The notes under the pieces: model-generated
Database searches by the model: none
What the model was told of the DNA's origin: nothing
Seen by the model: only the letters and a program-made list of their open reading frames with translations
Part shown: one piece after another, positions 32,668 to 41,325 of the stretch
How positions within the stretch are numbered: position 1 is the stretch's first letter
Layout of the letters: each line of letters opens with the position of its first letter
Made by a program: the position numbers and the translations under genes
Origin: a candidate division WOR-3 bacterium
GTDB taxonomy: Bacteria > Hydrothermota > Tepidihabitantia > Tepidihabitantales > JBDRVQ01
Assembly (NCBI GenBank): GCA_039801905.1
Contig: JBDRVQ010000011.1
Location: 1 to 48,388 of the forward strand
Length of the DNA: 48,388 nt
Direction: 5' to 3'

Positions 32668-35106
32668 CTATAAAACTCTATCTCCCACCCGAAATCTATC
32701 CTTCAACTCCTGCTTCTTCCCTTTATTCCAGGCAGAGACCCGAGAGAAATAGCCGGTCACCCGGGTGGCATGGTCAACATTAGAGGATAGACAGTAGGGA
32801 CATCTCTCCCTTAATCCCCGGGATGTGCGAAAACAATTATTACAAGTAGTAAATTCTGGGGAGAAGGCAATCTGGGCATTTCTCGTATCAAGGAATGTCT
32901 TCTTCACAAATTGGGCGATTGATTCCTTAGAAGGTCTCGCCTCACCGAGCCAGATATGGGTCAAAGCCCCAGCCTCAATCATATCGTGAAACTTCCCTTC
33001 TTTATAAACCCTCTCTAAGGGGGGGATGGGCTTACTGATATTAAGATAGGTGGAATTTGTGTAATAGACACTTCCGGAATGCAAATCTCCCTTCACCACC
33101 TTTTTCGCCTCTTTGGGAAAATCTTCTAAGTCAAGCCGGGCAAGGCGATAGGCAGTAGATTCCGCTGGTGTCTGCTCTAAGACAAAATGCATATTATACT
33201 CTCTTGCGTAGCGCTTCGCCTCCTGATTTAAGAAGGCGATAACCTTCAATCCGAACTTAAAAGCCTTCTCGTCTTCGTCCAATTCCTTTCCCAAATGGTA
33301 TTGGACCATCTCGTTCAAACCGAGCATCCCGATAAGGTAAGTCACCCGATACATCCGAAGGTATGGTTCGCCATCCCTTTCCATTGCCAATAATGCCAAT
33401 GGCCCGTTTTCTTTTAGGGCAAGGAGTTTTTCAATAAATTTCTTTTTGGCAAAATGCGCCTTAACCGCCAAGGAGAGAAGCCGGGATAGTTCACTGAATA
33501 ACTTCTCATCGGAATGGCGCGCTAGGTAGGCAATCCGGGGTAAATTCAAGGTCACATTCTGTAAGGCACAATACCGCATCTTCCAGGGGGTTTGGGCATC
33601 CGCCAAATCTTTTGGTCCCAATTTGAAGGAGAGCCGACAGCATTCGGAAATCTTCGCGGTATTCCCCCGGTCAAAGACAAAATAGGTATTGCCCATTAGA
33701 GAAGCACATTCCGAGATATGGAGTAAAAACTTCTCACTATCCTTTTCTGAGAAGAAGTCGTCGGTGATATGAACTAAGGGCTTGGGGAAGAAGAAAGGTC
33801 TCTTCGTCCCATCCCCTTCCATATAAATATCAAAAATTGCCCAGAGGAACTTTTTCGCTAAATGGGCATAATCTTTATACTTCTTTCCAGTATACTTTCC
33901 CCCAGGTCCAATCGCCGGAGTATTAGCAAAATGCTTGGGTACTTCCCAATATAAATTCAAATCGGAAAAGATTGCCTGTCCTCCCCGCGCCACATTCTGC
34001 TGGGAATATTCAAAGATTAACATCTGAGCCAACTGATGGAGTTCTCTTTTGGACATCCCTTCTAAGAAAGGAGCAAAGAAGATATTGACCGCATCCCAAC
34101 CAATCGCCCCGGCAAAGTGTCCCTGGAGGGCGCAGGAGAATTTTACCATATGGGCTAAAAGGGTTTCGGGATGTTTTGCCGGCCGGGCGATTGATAAGGC
34201 ACCGGGCAAGGAAAGGCCAAACTTCTTCACAAACTCAATTGACTGTCCCGAGCAGTAAGGTCGGTTGATAAATCCTAAATCGTGGAGATGAATCTCCCCT
34301 TTACTATGTGCCTCTCCCACATCGCGCGGGAAGACAACCTCTAAGGCAAACTGCTTATTAATCGCTTCCGCTAAGGTTAAATTTATCGCTTCTGGGGAAT
34401 GGGGAGTATTGGCATTCTCATTATTTCTTTCGGTCATTATCCGCTCCACATCATAAAGGGGTAGTCCGAGCCGGGCGTGCCTTCTCCTCACCTCCAAAAG
34501 ACCCCTCTCAATCAATTTGGCATTGACCAATTCCCGAATCAAAGAAGTTGTTAGGGGCTTGACATTAGCGAGAAGGATAGTATCTTCCACCTCCCGGGCA
34601 ATCTTCTCCGCTAATTCCTCCCCCAATTCGGTCTCCCGCACTAAAGCGGCAACAATCTTCTGCCGGTCCCAGGACTTTATCTCCTCTTCGGAGGTCTGAA
34701 CAAATAGGGCAACATCGGTCGCCTCCCGGGCCAGTGCCCTCTTCTTTCTCAAAATCCTCCTCTTCTCTCGGTAGAGAATATAAGCCTTAGCGGTTTTGGC
34801 GTGTCCCTCTTCAATCAAAATTTTCTCCACCGCATCCTGAATCTCTTCTACCTCTGGGACACAATATCCCTTTTTCTGATAGAGATACTCAATCACCTTC
34901 TTGGTTAATCTCTCAGCCAATTTATAATTTCTTCCCCCAACCGCCTTTGCCGCCTTAAAAATTGCCTTAGTAATCTTTTCCGGATTAAACTCCTCAATCT
35001 TCTTATTCCTCTTTCGGACATAACGGAAATAGGGATAAACTATACCGGGTGGGGAAACGATTGACTTCTCAGCAATGGCAACTGAAGAATTATTTCTCCG
35101 TTCCAT
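32668..35106 (-). CDS. nrdD: Anaerobic ribonucleoside-triphosphate reductase (class III)
   Basis: An 812-residue oxygen-sensitive reductase making dNTPs with a glycyl radical. Two ATP-cone-like regulatory regions occupy about the first 170 residues (RKRNKKIEEFNPEKITKAIFKAAKAV, then KSWDRQKIVAALVRETEL). The catalytic barrel includes EVVFPRDVGEAHSKGEIHLHDL. The C-terminus has a zinc site (CNNC, CPYC) and the radical-loop motif RVTGYFSRVSAWNKGK. I start at the ATG at 35106 (GGAGG 6 nt upstream), not 108 nt earlier inside nrdR. It overlaps the end of nrdR by 17 nt. The activase NrdG is not in the window. Confidence 0.95.
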   Translation of the reverse strand: MERRNNSSVAIAEKSIVSPPGIVYPYFRYVRKRNKKIEEFNPEKITKAIFKAAKAVGGRNYKLAERLTKKVIEYLYQKKGYCVPEVEEIQDAVEKILIEEGHAKTAKAYILYREKRRILRKKRALAREATDVALFVQTSEEEIKSWDRQKIVAALVRETELGEELAEKIAREVEDTILLANVKPLTTSLIRELVNAKLIERGLLEVRRRHARLGLPLYDVERIMTERNNENANTPHSPEAINLTLAEAINKQFALEVVFPRDVGEAHSKGEIHLHDLGFINRPYCSGQSIEFVKKFGLSLPGALSIARPAKHPETLLAHMVKFSCALQGHFAGAIGWDAVNIFFAPFLEGMSKRELHQLAQMLIFEYSQQNVARGGQAIFSDLNLYWEVPKHFANTPAIGPGGKYTGKKYKDYAHLAKKFLWAIFDIYMEGDGTKRPFFFPKPLVHITDDFFSEKDSEKFLLHISECASLMGNTYFVFDRGNTAKISECCRLSFKLGPKDLADAQTPWKMRYCALQNVTLNLPRIAYLARHSDEKLFSELSRLLSLAVKAHFAKKKFIEKLLALKENGPLALLAMERDGEPYLRMYRVTYLIGMLGLNEMVQYHLGKELDEDEKAFKFGLKVIAFLNQEAKRYAREYNMHFVLEQTPAESTAYRLARLDLEDFPKEAKKVVKGDLHSGSVYYTNSTYLNISKPIPPLERVYKEGKFHDMIEAGALTHIWLGEARPSKESIAQFVKKTFLDTRNAQIAFSPEFTTCNNCFRTSRGLRERCPYCLSSNVDHATRVTGYFSRVSAWNKGKKQELKDRFRVGDRVL

Positions 35107-35572
35107 CTTTTCCTCCCATTTTTCTCTTTTTAATCTCTTGCAATTCCTCTTGGAATTGCTCAATATTCTCAAATTTTTTATAGACCGAGGCGAAACGGAC
35201 ATAGGCGACCTCATCTAATTTTAAGAGGCGCTCTAAGACCATCTCACCCAACTCCTTTGATTCAATTTCTAACTTATATTCATCCGCCAACTCCTTCTCA
35301 ATAGAGTTAACCAGGTTCTCAACCATCTCCCGGGAGATTGGTCTTTTCCGACAGGCAAGAAGGATTCCTGAGATTAACTTATCCCTCTCATAAGGTTCGC
35401 GCCGGCCGTCACTCTTTACCACCATAATCGGCACCTCTTCAATATATTCAAAAGTAGTAAACCTTTTGCCACAGGAAGAACATTCCCGCCGGCGCCTAAT
35501 CGCCTTACCATCTAAAACTACTCGAGAATCAATCACCTTATCTTCATCCATTCCGCAATTCGGACACTTCAT
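35090..35572 (-). CDS. nrdR: Ribonucleotide reductase repressor NrdR
   Basis: A 160-residue NrdR. The zinc ribbon is complete (CPNCG and CSSCGKRF) and an ATP-cone follows (VVKSDGRREPYERDKLISGILLACRKR). NrdR senses ATP/dATP and represses nrd genes by binding paired NrdR boxes. Here it leads the operon with nrdD, and boxes lie over its own promoter, so it represses both itself and nrdD. The leader of about 30 nt has an AGGTGA ribosome site. Confidence 0.96.
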   Translation of the reverse strand: MKCPNCGMDEDKVIDSRVVLDGKAIRRRRECSSCGKRFTTFEYIEEVPIMVVKSDGRREPYERDKLISGILLACRKRPISREMVENLVNSIEKELADEYKLEIESKELGEMVLERLLKLDEVAYVRFASVYKKFENIEQFQEELQEIKKRKMGGKDGTEK

Positions 35573-35601
35573 CTTATCACCTATATTTTGTATTACCTTA
35601 T

Positions 35602-35672
35602 ATTATAATACAATATATTGAAAAGTCAATATCAATATATTGCGTCCTTTTTTATTTTAATACAAGATATTG
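35602..35672 (-). promoter_or_regulatory. nrdR-nrdD promoter with three NrdR boxes
   Basis: The minus strand has TTGACT (35624-35629), 16 nt, TATAAT (35602-35607). Three NrdR-box-like palindromes surround it: ATACAATATATTGAAA (35608-35623, exactly filling the spacer), CAATATATTG (35633-35642) and CAAGATATTG (35663-35672). Centre spacings of about 22 and 30 nt are near two and three helical turns, which suits cooperative NrdR binding. Confidence 0.85.
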
Positions 35673-35677
35673 GAAAG

Positions 35678-36247
35678 TCAGATTGGGTTAATTTTCCAGA
35701 TTGTGAAGTGTTGCTCCGGTAAGAAATCAAAATCCTTTTCCAAAAGATATCCCGCCTCGCTCATTTCTTTTATTATTTTCTTCTTTGGCAGGTAATGCCT
35801 AAATAAACTACGAAAACTGAAAAACTTGCCTCTTTTATATTCAATGATCACCACCCGGCCATCCGCTCGGAGAAATTGTTTTAAGTTCTTAAAATATTCT
35901 ATCCGGTTGGGCAGGTGGTGGGTAACATTCCGCATAAATATTAAATCTAAACTCTTTTCCGGTAAATCCAATTTATCCCCAACCAAGACCGGAGTTATAT
36001 TATTCAAACCTTTCTCTTTGGTATTCTCTTCAATAAATTTTAAAAATTCTTGATTTATATCAAGGGCATAAACCCTTCCCTTTTCCCCAACTGTCTCGGC
36101 AAACCGAAAAGAAAAATAGCCGCCTCCCGCCCCAAGGTCCAACACAACTTGTCCGGGTTTTAACGCAATTGCCTCTAACACCTCATCCGGCTTATTTTTG
36201 AAATCTCCTGCCTTTCGGTTCAACTCTTGCGCCTTAAGACTTTTCAT
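35678..36247 (-). CDS. Class I SAM-dependent methyltransferase
   Basis: A 189-residue methyltransferase with motif I VLDLGAGGGYFSFRFAE, an acidic residue at the end of strand 2 (VYALDIN), and the later motifs LDLIFMRNVTHHLP and RADGRVVIIEY. It is close to the UbiE/small arsenite-methyltransferase-like group in general layout, but the Cys residues of ArsM are absent. The substrate is unknown. It starts at ATG 36247, 5 nt after a -10 box. The last bases lie next to the nrd regulatory region. Confidence 0.85.
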   Translation of the reverse strand: MKSLKAQELNRKAGDFKNKPDEVLEAIALKPGQVVLDLGAGGGYFSFRFAETVGEKGRVYALDINQEFLKFIEENTKEKGLNNITPVLVGDKLDLPEKSLDLIFMRNVTHHLPNRIEYFKNLKQFLRADGRVVIIEYKRGKFFSFRSLFRHYLPKKKIIKEMSEAGYLLEKDFDFLPEQHFTIWKINPI

Positions 36248-36252
36248 CTTTT

Positions 36253-36280
36253 ATTTTAGTTAAAATAGATTAAAAAGCAA
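36253..36280 (-). promoter_or_regulatory. Promoter of the methyltransferase gene
   Basis: The minus strand reads TTGCTT, 16 nt, TAAAAT, then 5 nt to the ATG. The match is weaker than others but the geometry is identical. Confidence 0.5.
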
Positions 36281-36492
36281 GAAGAAGTAAAAAACTATCA
36301 CCGAGAAGAGAAATCTGTAAGAAATTTAACAATTTACAAAACAGTAAAGAGGAGGAAATTGAAACATCTCCGATATTGGGTGATTTAGGAAAGTCGGTTG
36401 GCTTCAAATTAGTTGATGTGATTGAACACGGCTTATCAAAAGCCGATAAGGGAAAGATTGGTGTAGAAGATATCCTCGTCTTCCAAAAATAA
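36274..36492 (+). pseudogene. Open fragment resembling a gene 3' end
   Basis: A stop-to-stop frame of 72 codons without an ATG. Its second half looks protein-like (SPILGDLGKSVGFKLVDVIE, then HGLSKADKGKIGVEDILVF). I do not recognise it. The region is AT-rich and next to a broken restriction-modification locus, so it may be another remnant. The stretch 36493-36623 holds a possible promoter (TTGACA near 36580) and nothing else I can name. Confidence 0.3.
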
Positions 36493-36623
36493 GAGGATAA
36501 TCTGACATTTTCCCATTTCGGCTATTTTCGTCCCGGATTTTTCCAAATGATTTCCGATTTCTCTTTCCAACTTAACCCCTTGACAAACATTGGATTTTTT
36601 GTACCTTCCCTAAGAAAATATTT

Positions 36624-36749
36624 ATGGCTGATTTAACATTTATCACTAAAGAGCCAAGTAAAAATCTCAAGGAAATTGGCCAACTTGTTTATCAACTTCA
36701 TAATTTAACCGAGAAAGAAATAAAAATTGTTGAAGGATGTAGACTATGA
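36624..36749 (+). pseudogene. Remnant of a type II DNA methyltransferase C-terminus
   Basis: A 41-codon frame starting at ATG and ending in TGA that overlaps the next ATG (ATGA). Its end, QLVYQLHNLTEKEIKIVEG, matches the characteristic C-terminus of TaqI/Eco57I-like adenine DNA methyltransferases (L-Y-x-L-T-E-E-E-I-x-I-V-E). All catalytic motifs are missing, so the modification enzyme has been deleted down to its tail. Confidence 0.6.
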
Positions 36750-37555
36750 ACAGTAAAGCTAAATACTTCTATGTGATGGTAACAGATTGGGAAGACCATT
36801 GGGATAAAATAGATTATACTTATTATACAAAATCAATCATTCGCTTTGATGAATCCGAAATACAAAACGATGTACCAACACTCTTTGTAAAAAGAGACAA
36901 GAAAAGTAAAGAAATCCAACATATATTTAAAGGTTCAATTTCGGAAATAAAAAAAGAAGGGGGAAAAGTACATTTTAAAGTGAATAGGGAAAGAGAATTA
37001 TTACTTAGCGAAGTACCTTCCAATATTCCTGTAGAGAGTGGGTGGTATAGGTATGAAGGAGATTTGGAAGAGCGTGAAGATTTATATCCACCGTTTTTTA
37101 GAAATCTCAGAACCACTGATAATTGGGAAGAGTTCGAAAATAAAGTATATTGGCTTTTAAAACTTATTGGGATTACAACGATAATCAAATATCCAAGAAA
37201 AAAGCAGGCAGGCTTACCGGACGGTATCTTTAAAATCAAGAATCTAGTTGTAATTTACGATGCGACATTGTCTGATACCGAAAACAAAAAAGAGCAGATA
37301 TTAAATTATGTAAATCGCTTAAAGAGCGACCGATTAGAAGTGTCGGATAAAGAAAATTGGGATATAAGAAATTATTCAAGACAAGTTTGGTTAATTACGA
37401 GGAAAGAAAACACAAGAAAGGATAAAGTTGAGGAGAATGTCCAAGTAAAAATAGTATCCATTGATTCACTTTTAAAACTCTATAAAAAACGGCTAATAGA
37501 AATTGAAAAGGAAGAGGATTTAGCGGAACTCGTGAAAAAAATAGAGACTTTGTAA
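36746..37555 (+). CDS. Putative restriction endonuclease, orphan
   Basis: A 269-residue soluble protein. The central part has a PD-(D/E)xK-like pattern: EEFENKVYWLLKLIGI, then QAGLPDGIFKIKNLVVIYDAT, where D and the hydrophobic strand are present but the E-x-K pair reads D-A-T. The immediate ATGA overlap with a DNA-methyltransferase tail supports a restriction partner. Codon use is more AT-rich than the flanks, which suits transfer. With no methyltransferase beside it, the enzyme may be inactive or protected by a methylase elsewhere. The match is by pattern, so the call is moderate. Confidence 0.55.
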   Translation: MNSKAKYFYVMVTDWEDHWDKIDYTYYTKSIIRFDESEIQNDVPTLFVKRDKKSKEIQHIFKGSISEIKKEGGKVHFKVNRERELLLSEVPSNIPVESGWYRYEGDLEEREDLYPPFFRNLRTTDNWEEFENKVYWLLKLIGITTIIKYPRKKQAGLPDGIFKIKNLVVIYDATLSDTENKKEQILNYVNRLKSDRLEVSDKENWDIRNYSRQVWLITRKENTRKDKVEENVQVKIVSIDSLLKLYKKRLIEIEKEEDLAELVKKIETL

Positions 37556-37668
37556 ATTCTTGACGGATACGATGGATATACTCTTAATTTAAATTATTTT
37601 GGTGAGAAATGGTTTAATGTTAAAATCCGGCGAATAAAGAGTCTATTAAAAATAAATTTAGAAAGGTA
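37556..37668 (+). pseudogene. In-frame open extension after the endonuclease stop
   Basis: After the TAA at 37553-37555 the same frame stays open for 37 codons (ILDGYDGYTLNLNYFGEKWF, then NVKIRRIKSLLK) to TAG/TAA near 37668. It may be the tail of a once longer protein or chance in AT-rich DNA. Confidence 0.2.
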
Positions 37669-37729
37669 AGGATAAAAAAGACATCTTCCAATTTTCACCT
37701 GAAAATATCAGATCGTATTGCAAAATTAA

Positions 37730-37802
37730 CTCCCCGGGCAGGACTCGAACCTGCAACCTTGTGGTTAACAGCCACCTGCTCCACCGATTGAGCTACCGGG
37801 GA
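37730..37802 (-). tRNA. tRNA-Asn (GTT)
   Basis: A 73-nt cloverleaf on the minus strand. The acceptor is TCCCCGG/CCGGGGA with discriminator G, the T-loop is GGTTCGAGTCC, and the anticodon loop CTGTTAA carries GTT. CCA is not encoded. Confidence 0.95.
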
Positions 37803-37810
37803 AGCAATCT

Positions 37811-37838
37811 ATTATAAAAAATTATTATTAGGTGTCAA
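37811..37838 (-). promoter_or_regulatory. Promoter of tRNA-Asn
   Basis: The minus strand reads TTGACA, 16 nt, TATAAT, then 8 nt to the mature tRNA 5' end, so the primary transcript would have almost no 5' leader. Confidence 0.75.
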
Positions 37839-37896
37839 GGATTGGTCTGGATATAAAGGGTAAATTTATAATTTGGTTCGTTATGTTTTTTAAGTC

Positions 37897-40695
37897 TTAG
37901 CGTAATAAAACAAATTTCTTTACACTCCTGCCAAAACCAGTGCGCAAGAGAATTAAATAAAGCCCGGAAGCGCAGAAATTCCCTTTCTTATCTTTCCCGT
38001 CCCAAAAGAGTCCATAGTTTTCCAACTCTTCCTTTCCGGTATATCGCCCGGGTGGTATCTTCTTCCTTATCTCCTTCTCCATCACCAACTTTCCCCTAAG
38101 GTCATAAATCCGGATGTTCACAAAATAACTCAGATTCCGTAAAAGGATTGGAAAATAGACCTTCTCCTGTTTTCCCAAAATAAAAGGTTGGGGATAGATA
38201 TCGCCAATCTCATCTTTCTCATAGGAAGGAAGGGTTGAAGGATAGACTTTTAATAAGGAATCAATATTGGGAATACCATAGCCAAAGATGGAATCGGGAG
38301 TATTCCGACTGGCAGTGGAAAATAAGGCATTTCTTAAACTGTCAACATTCCAATTGGGATGGGCTTCTAATGCCAAAGCACAGAGACCGGCAACCAAGGC
38401 GGTAGCCGCGGAAGTACCGGTTGAGTATTCATAATAGCCATCGGCATAGGGACAGGCAACAATCGCATCAACGGATAGGGCAACCAAATCCGGTTTTATC
38501 CGACCATCAACCGTTGGGCCGGTGCCGCTTCCCGACCAAGGGGTAGAATCCCTCTTTATCCCCCCAATCGTTAAGACACCTTCTGCATCACCCGGAGCAA
38601 CGAGATAGGTTTTAGGCCAGGGATGGGTTAAAGAATCCCTTCCCCGATTGCCCATCGCGGTGACGATTACCAAACCCCGCTTGGCAGCGATACCTGCGGC
38701 AATTGAGGTGACCGCTGTTTTGCCATCAAAATCGCTATCGGTATACCAGCCCCGATAACCCAAGGAACTTGAGATGATATCCGCGCCGTTCGCCTCTGCC
38801 CATTCCAAACCCTTCACCCAATTATCTTCTTCAATTAGAAACTCGTAATTGATTCCGGTCTTGGTTGCCAGTTTCTCGGTCTTTGCCACAATCAATTGAC
38901 AACCCGGAGCGACGCCAATCAGATTCCCTCTTGAATAACCGGCAATCAGAGAAGCCATCCTCGTTCCGTGGTGAGGTTGCTCCGCATAATCCTCACCCGG
39001 TTCGTAGTCGGTATCATCATCCCCTTTCTTTTGGTAAGAAATTAAAATATCGCCCTTATAATTTAAGATATTGGGTGAATAGAGAAAACCAGAAGTATCA
39101 ATAGGCAAAACTGACCAATCTTCCCAATTAGAAGATTTACAAAATTCAATCTTTCCCTCTCGTTCCAAAAGGAGATAAAGGGTATCAGAATAAGAGAAGG
39201 AGAAATCACCTAACCAAGAAAGATTCTCTAAGATTATCTTCTCTTCCTCCCAATTTCCTAAAAGGTATTTCTTAAAAAGAAGAGATTGTAAAGGGATTGG
39301 TGAATATCTCTTGGCAAAGAGGAGAATTGTCTCCCCGAGAGCGTATCCTCTAATCTGAGAGCAGTTTTCAGAGAAAGGAGAAGTTCTTTCTGTAAAGGTA
39401 TTACCATTATCTTCGGAATGGAAATAGTAGACCTTACCCGTTTTTAAGCCTAAGGCGAAGAGGTGAATATTAGAACCATTCGCCACACCAGTAAATTCCT
39501 TCACCTTTTCCGGAATAATACCTACTAATCTCGCATCCTGCCAAATGACGGAATCCGCTAAATTTTCACCGACCTTTATCTTAATTACCGAATCGGGATT
39601 GGTGAAGAAGAGGAATACCTTTTCGCCATTAGAGAGAATAAATGGCTTTCTTCCATTTTCTACACTCCGGACCGGTTTTAATATCCCATTTTCAAAATAA
39701 CCAAAGAAGATATTAAGATTTCTCCTTTCGTCATAATCCGCTCCTTGCAGGGTAAAAAAGGTCCGGAGGTAATTGCCATAGGTAAGGCTTAGGTCGTGAA
39801 GGACAACATTGGGCAAATCAATCATCCCCGGAAGACTCCAACTATATCCATTGAAGAAGGAATAGAAGAGAGCCCTTTTCGGATAGTTGAGGTAAAGGGT
39901 ATCGGCAATAAAGAGAAGGATGGGTAGCGTATCGCCGGTAGAAAGAAAGAGATAACCAATCTCCGGGTCTTCAATCTGCTTAAAGTTCTTTATCCGGGTC
40001 GTCTCGGGTAGAAAATCTCTGCTTCTTTTAGCAAAATAGAAATCGGAACCAGCCAAAAAGTCATGCTCCTTAAAGACCTTTAGATTTTCAACCGCACTGT
40101 GCACCGTTGTATCCTCTGGACCAGACCTTTTCCTTTTCAATCCGGTATCCAAAATCCCAATCTTCACATTGGAACCATAGATCCCCTTTTCGTGCGCCTT
40201 ATTTATCCCGAGCATCGCAATCTGCTGATAGGACATCCCGTAGATGACACTATCATCTCCTAAGACCCTTTCTCCTTCCTGAATAGAGAATGTCTTCATC
40301 GCCACCGGTTTAATATCATAGACAAAGGGTAAAGAATAGATTTCGGGTAAGATTGATTTATCAATCTCAAAACTTGCCGCATTGAGCCAATTGGAGATAT
40401 TCCTTAGTCTGCCACCCCGGGCGACAATCTCATTGATATATCCTTCAAAGACCGGTAGGTCAAAGAAGTTATAAGGTTCACCCATCCTTTGGAGTCTCTT
40501 TTCCAATACCTCAATTGGTAAATCACAAGAGAAATTTTCTAAAATCTTTTCGTATTCTCTCTCGGTCCGAAAACCTTTATCGGTGAAGAAGACCCAAACC
40601 AGATTATTAGGAATTTCGGGCAAAGAGCTCTTTATCGGCTCCCGGTAAAAAGGGAAGGCAAAGAGATAAAGAGGGAAAAGAAAAAAGATTTTCAT
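37897..40695 (-). CDS. Exported S8 protease with propeller-like insertion in the catalytic domain
   Basis: A 932-residue protein with signal peptide (MKIFFLFPLYLFAFPF), a prodomain-like region (about 20-150), and a subtilisin domain. The catalytic residues are D183 (GILDTGLK), H576 (HHGTRMASLIAG), oxyanion N683 (AMGNRG) and S762 (GTSAATALVAG). About 390 residues separate Asp and His instead of the usual few dozen. The insertion has repeated beta motifs, including an Asp-box-like SEDNGNTF, which suggests a sialidase-type propeller. The last ~90 residues are a FlgD-like/type IX sorting domain (GLFWDGKDKKGN, ASGLYLILLRTG). The start has a GGGAG ribosome site. It follows the 101-residue gene by 9 nt. 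Confidence 0.9.
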   Translation of the reverse strand: MKIFFLFPLYLFAFPFYREPIKSSLPEIPNNLVWVFFTDKGFRTEREYEKILENFSCDLPIEVLEKRLQRMGEPYNFFDLPVFEGYINEIVARGGRLRNISNWLNAASFEIDKSILPEIYSLPFVYDIKPVAMKTFSIQEGERVLGDDSVIYGMSYQQIAMLGINKAHEKGIYGSNVKIGILDTGLKRKRSGPEDTTVHSAVENLKVFKEHDFLAGSDFYFAKRSRDFLPETTRIKNFKQIEDPEIGYLFLSTGDTLPILLFIADTLYLNYPKRALFYSFFNGYSWSLPGMIDLPNVVLHDLSLTYGNYLRTFFTLQGADYDERRNLNIFFGYFENGILKPVRSVENGRKPFILSNGEKVFLFFTNPDSVIKIKVGENLADSVIWQDARLVGIIPEKVKEFTGVANGSNIHLFALGLKTGKVYYFHSEDNGNTFTERTSPFSENCSQIRGYALGETILLFAKRYSPIPLQSLLFKKYLLGNWEEEKIILENLSWLGDFSFSYSDTLYLLLEREGKIEFCKSSNWEDWSVLPIDTSGFLYSPNILNYKGDILISYQKKGDDDTDYEPGEDYAEQPHHGTRMASLIAGYSRGNLIGVAPGCQLIVAKTEKLATKTGINYEFLIEEDNWVKGLEWAEANGADIISSSLGYRGWYTDSDFDGKTAVTSIAAGIAAKRGLVIVTAMGNRGRDSLTHPWPKTYLVAPGDAEGVLTIGGIKRDSTPWSGSGTGPTVDGRIKPDLVALSVDAIVACPYADGYYEYSTGTSAATALVAGLCALALEAHPNWNVDSLRNALFSTASRNTPDSIFGYGIPNIDSLLKVYPSTLPSYEKDEIGDIYPQPFILGKQEKVYFPILLRNLSYFVNIRIYDLRGKLVMEKEIRKKIPPGRYTGKEELENYGLFWDGKDKKGNFCASGLYLILLRTGFGRSVKKFVLLR

Positions 40696-40704
40696 CTTTT
40701 CTCC

Positions 40705-41010
40705 CTAAATCCTTGGGGTAAAAAGTCTTGACATTTGGGTAATGCCGCTCACAAGCATCGCAATGAGAAAGATAAGGCAGATGACGATGTTGATGATCCC
40801 CAAGATGAGACAGATTTTGCCAATCCTTTTGGCAGAGGGAGTCTTCCCAGCGTTTTGCAGGATGAGTCCAAAGATGATGCCGAATAAGGGATAGATTAAA
40901 GACATAATATAAAAGATGGTGACGGAGTATAAATAGATGACATCAATGAAGGCATTTATCCTTTCGGTATCAAACTTCTTCTCTTCCACAACCTTTTCCG
41001 TTTCGTTCAT
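40705..41010 (-). CDS. Small two-helix membrane protein
   Basis: A 101-residue protein with a charged N-terminus (MNETEKVVEEKKFDTERIN) and two or three hydrophobic segments (VTIFYIMSLIYPLFGIIFGLIL and ICLILGIINIVICLIFLIAM), resembling DUF4190-type small membrane proteins. The ATG lies 9 nt after the 3' end of tRNA-Lys, with no ribosome site, so it seems to be transcribed from the tRNA operon. After tRNA processing the message would have almost no leader. Function unknown. Confidence 0.65.
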   Translation of the reverse strand: MNETEKVVEEKKFDTERINAFIDVIYLYSVTIFYIMSLIYPLFGIIFGLILQNAGKTPSAKRIGKICLILGIINIVICLIFLIAMLVSGITQMSRLFTPRI

Positions 41011-41019
41011 TTTATCTTA

Positions 41020-41092
41020 TACCCCGCGCAGGAGTTGAACCTGCAACCCACGGATTAAGAATCCGTTGCTCTGCCAATTGAGCTAGCGGGGC
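41020..41092 (-). tRNA. tRNA-Lys (CTT)
   Basis: A 73-nt cloverleaf. Acceptor GCCCCGC pairs with GCGGGGT (G-U at 1-72), discriminator A. The anticodon stem ACGGA/TCCGT encloses TTCTTAA, giving CTT. It is the last tRNA of a five-gene cluster. Confidence 0.95.
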
Positions 41093-41095
41093 AAA

Positions 41096-41169
41096 TGCGC
41101 CCGGCGCGACTCGAACGCGCAGCCTACGGGTTCGAAGCCCGGCGCTCTCTCCAATTGAGCTACGGGCGC
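41096..41169 (-). tRNA. tRNA-Arg (TCG)
   Basis: A 74-nt cloverleaf. Acceptor GCGCCCG/CGGGCGC with discriminator A. The anticodon loop CTTCGAA gives TCG. Only 3 nt separate it from tRNA-Lys. Confidence 0.93.
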
Positions 41170-41172
41170 CAG

Positions 41173-41245
41173 GGTGAGTGACGGGATTTGAACCCGCAAC
41201 CACTGGAGCCACAGTCCAGCGCTCTACCATTGAGCTACACTCACC
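41173..41245 (-). tRNA. tRNA-His (GTG)
   Basis: Acceptor GTGAGTG/CACTCAC with the encoded G at -1 opposite C73, as in bacterial tRNA-His. The anticodon stem CTGGA/TCCAG encloses CTGTGGC, giving GTG. Confidence 0.95.
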
Positions 41246-41250
41246 ACCTG

Positions 41251-41324
<74 letters not shown>

Positions 41325-41325
41325 A

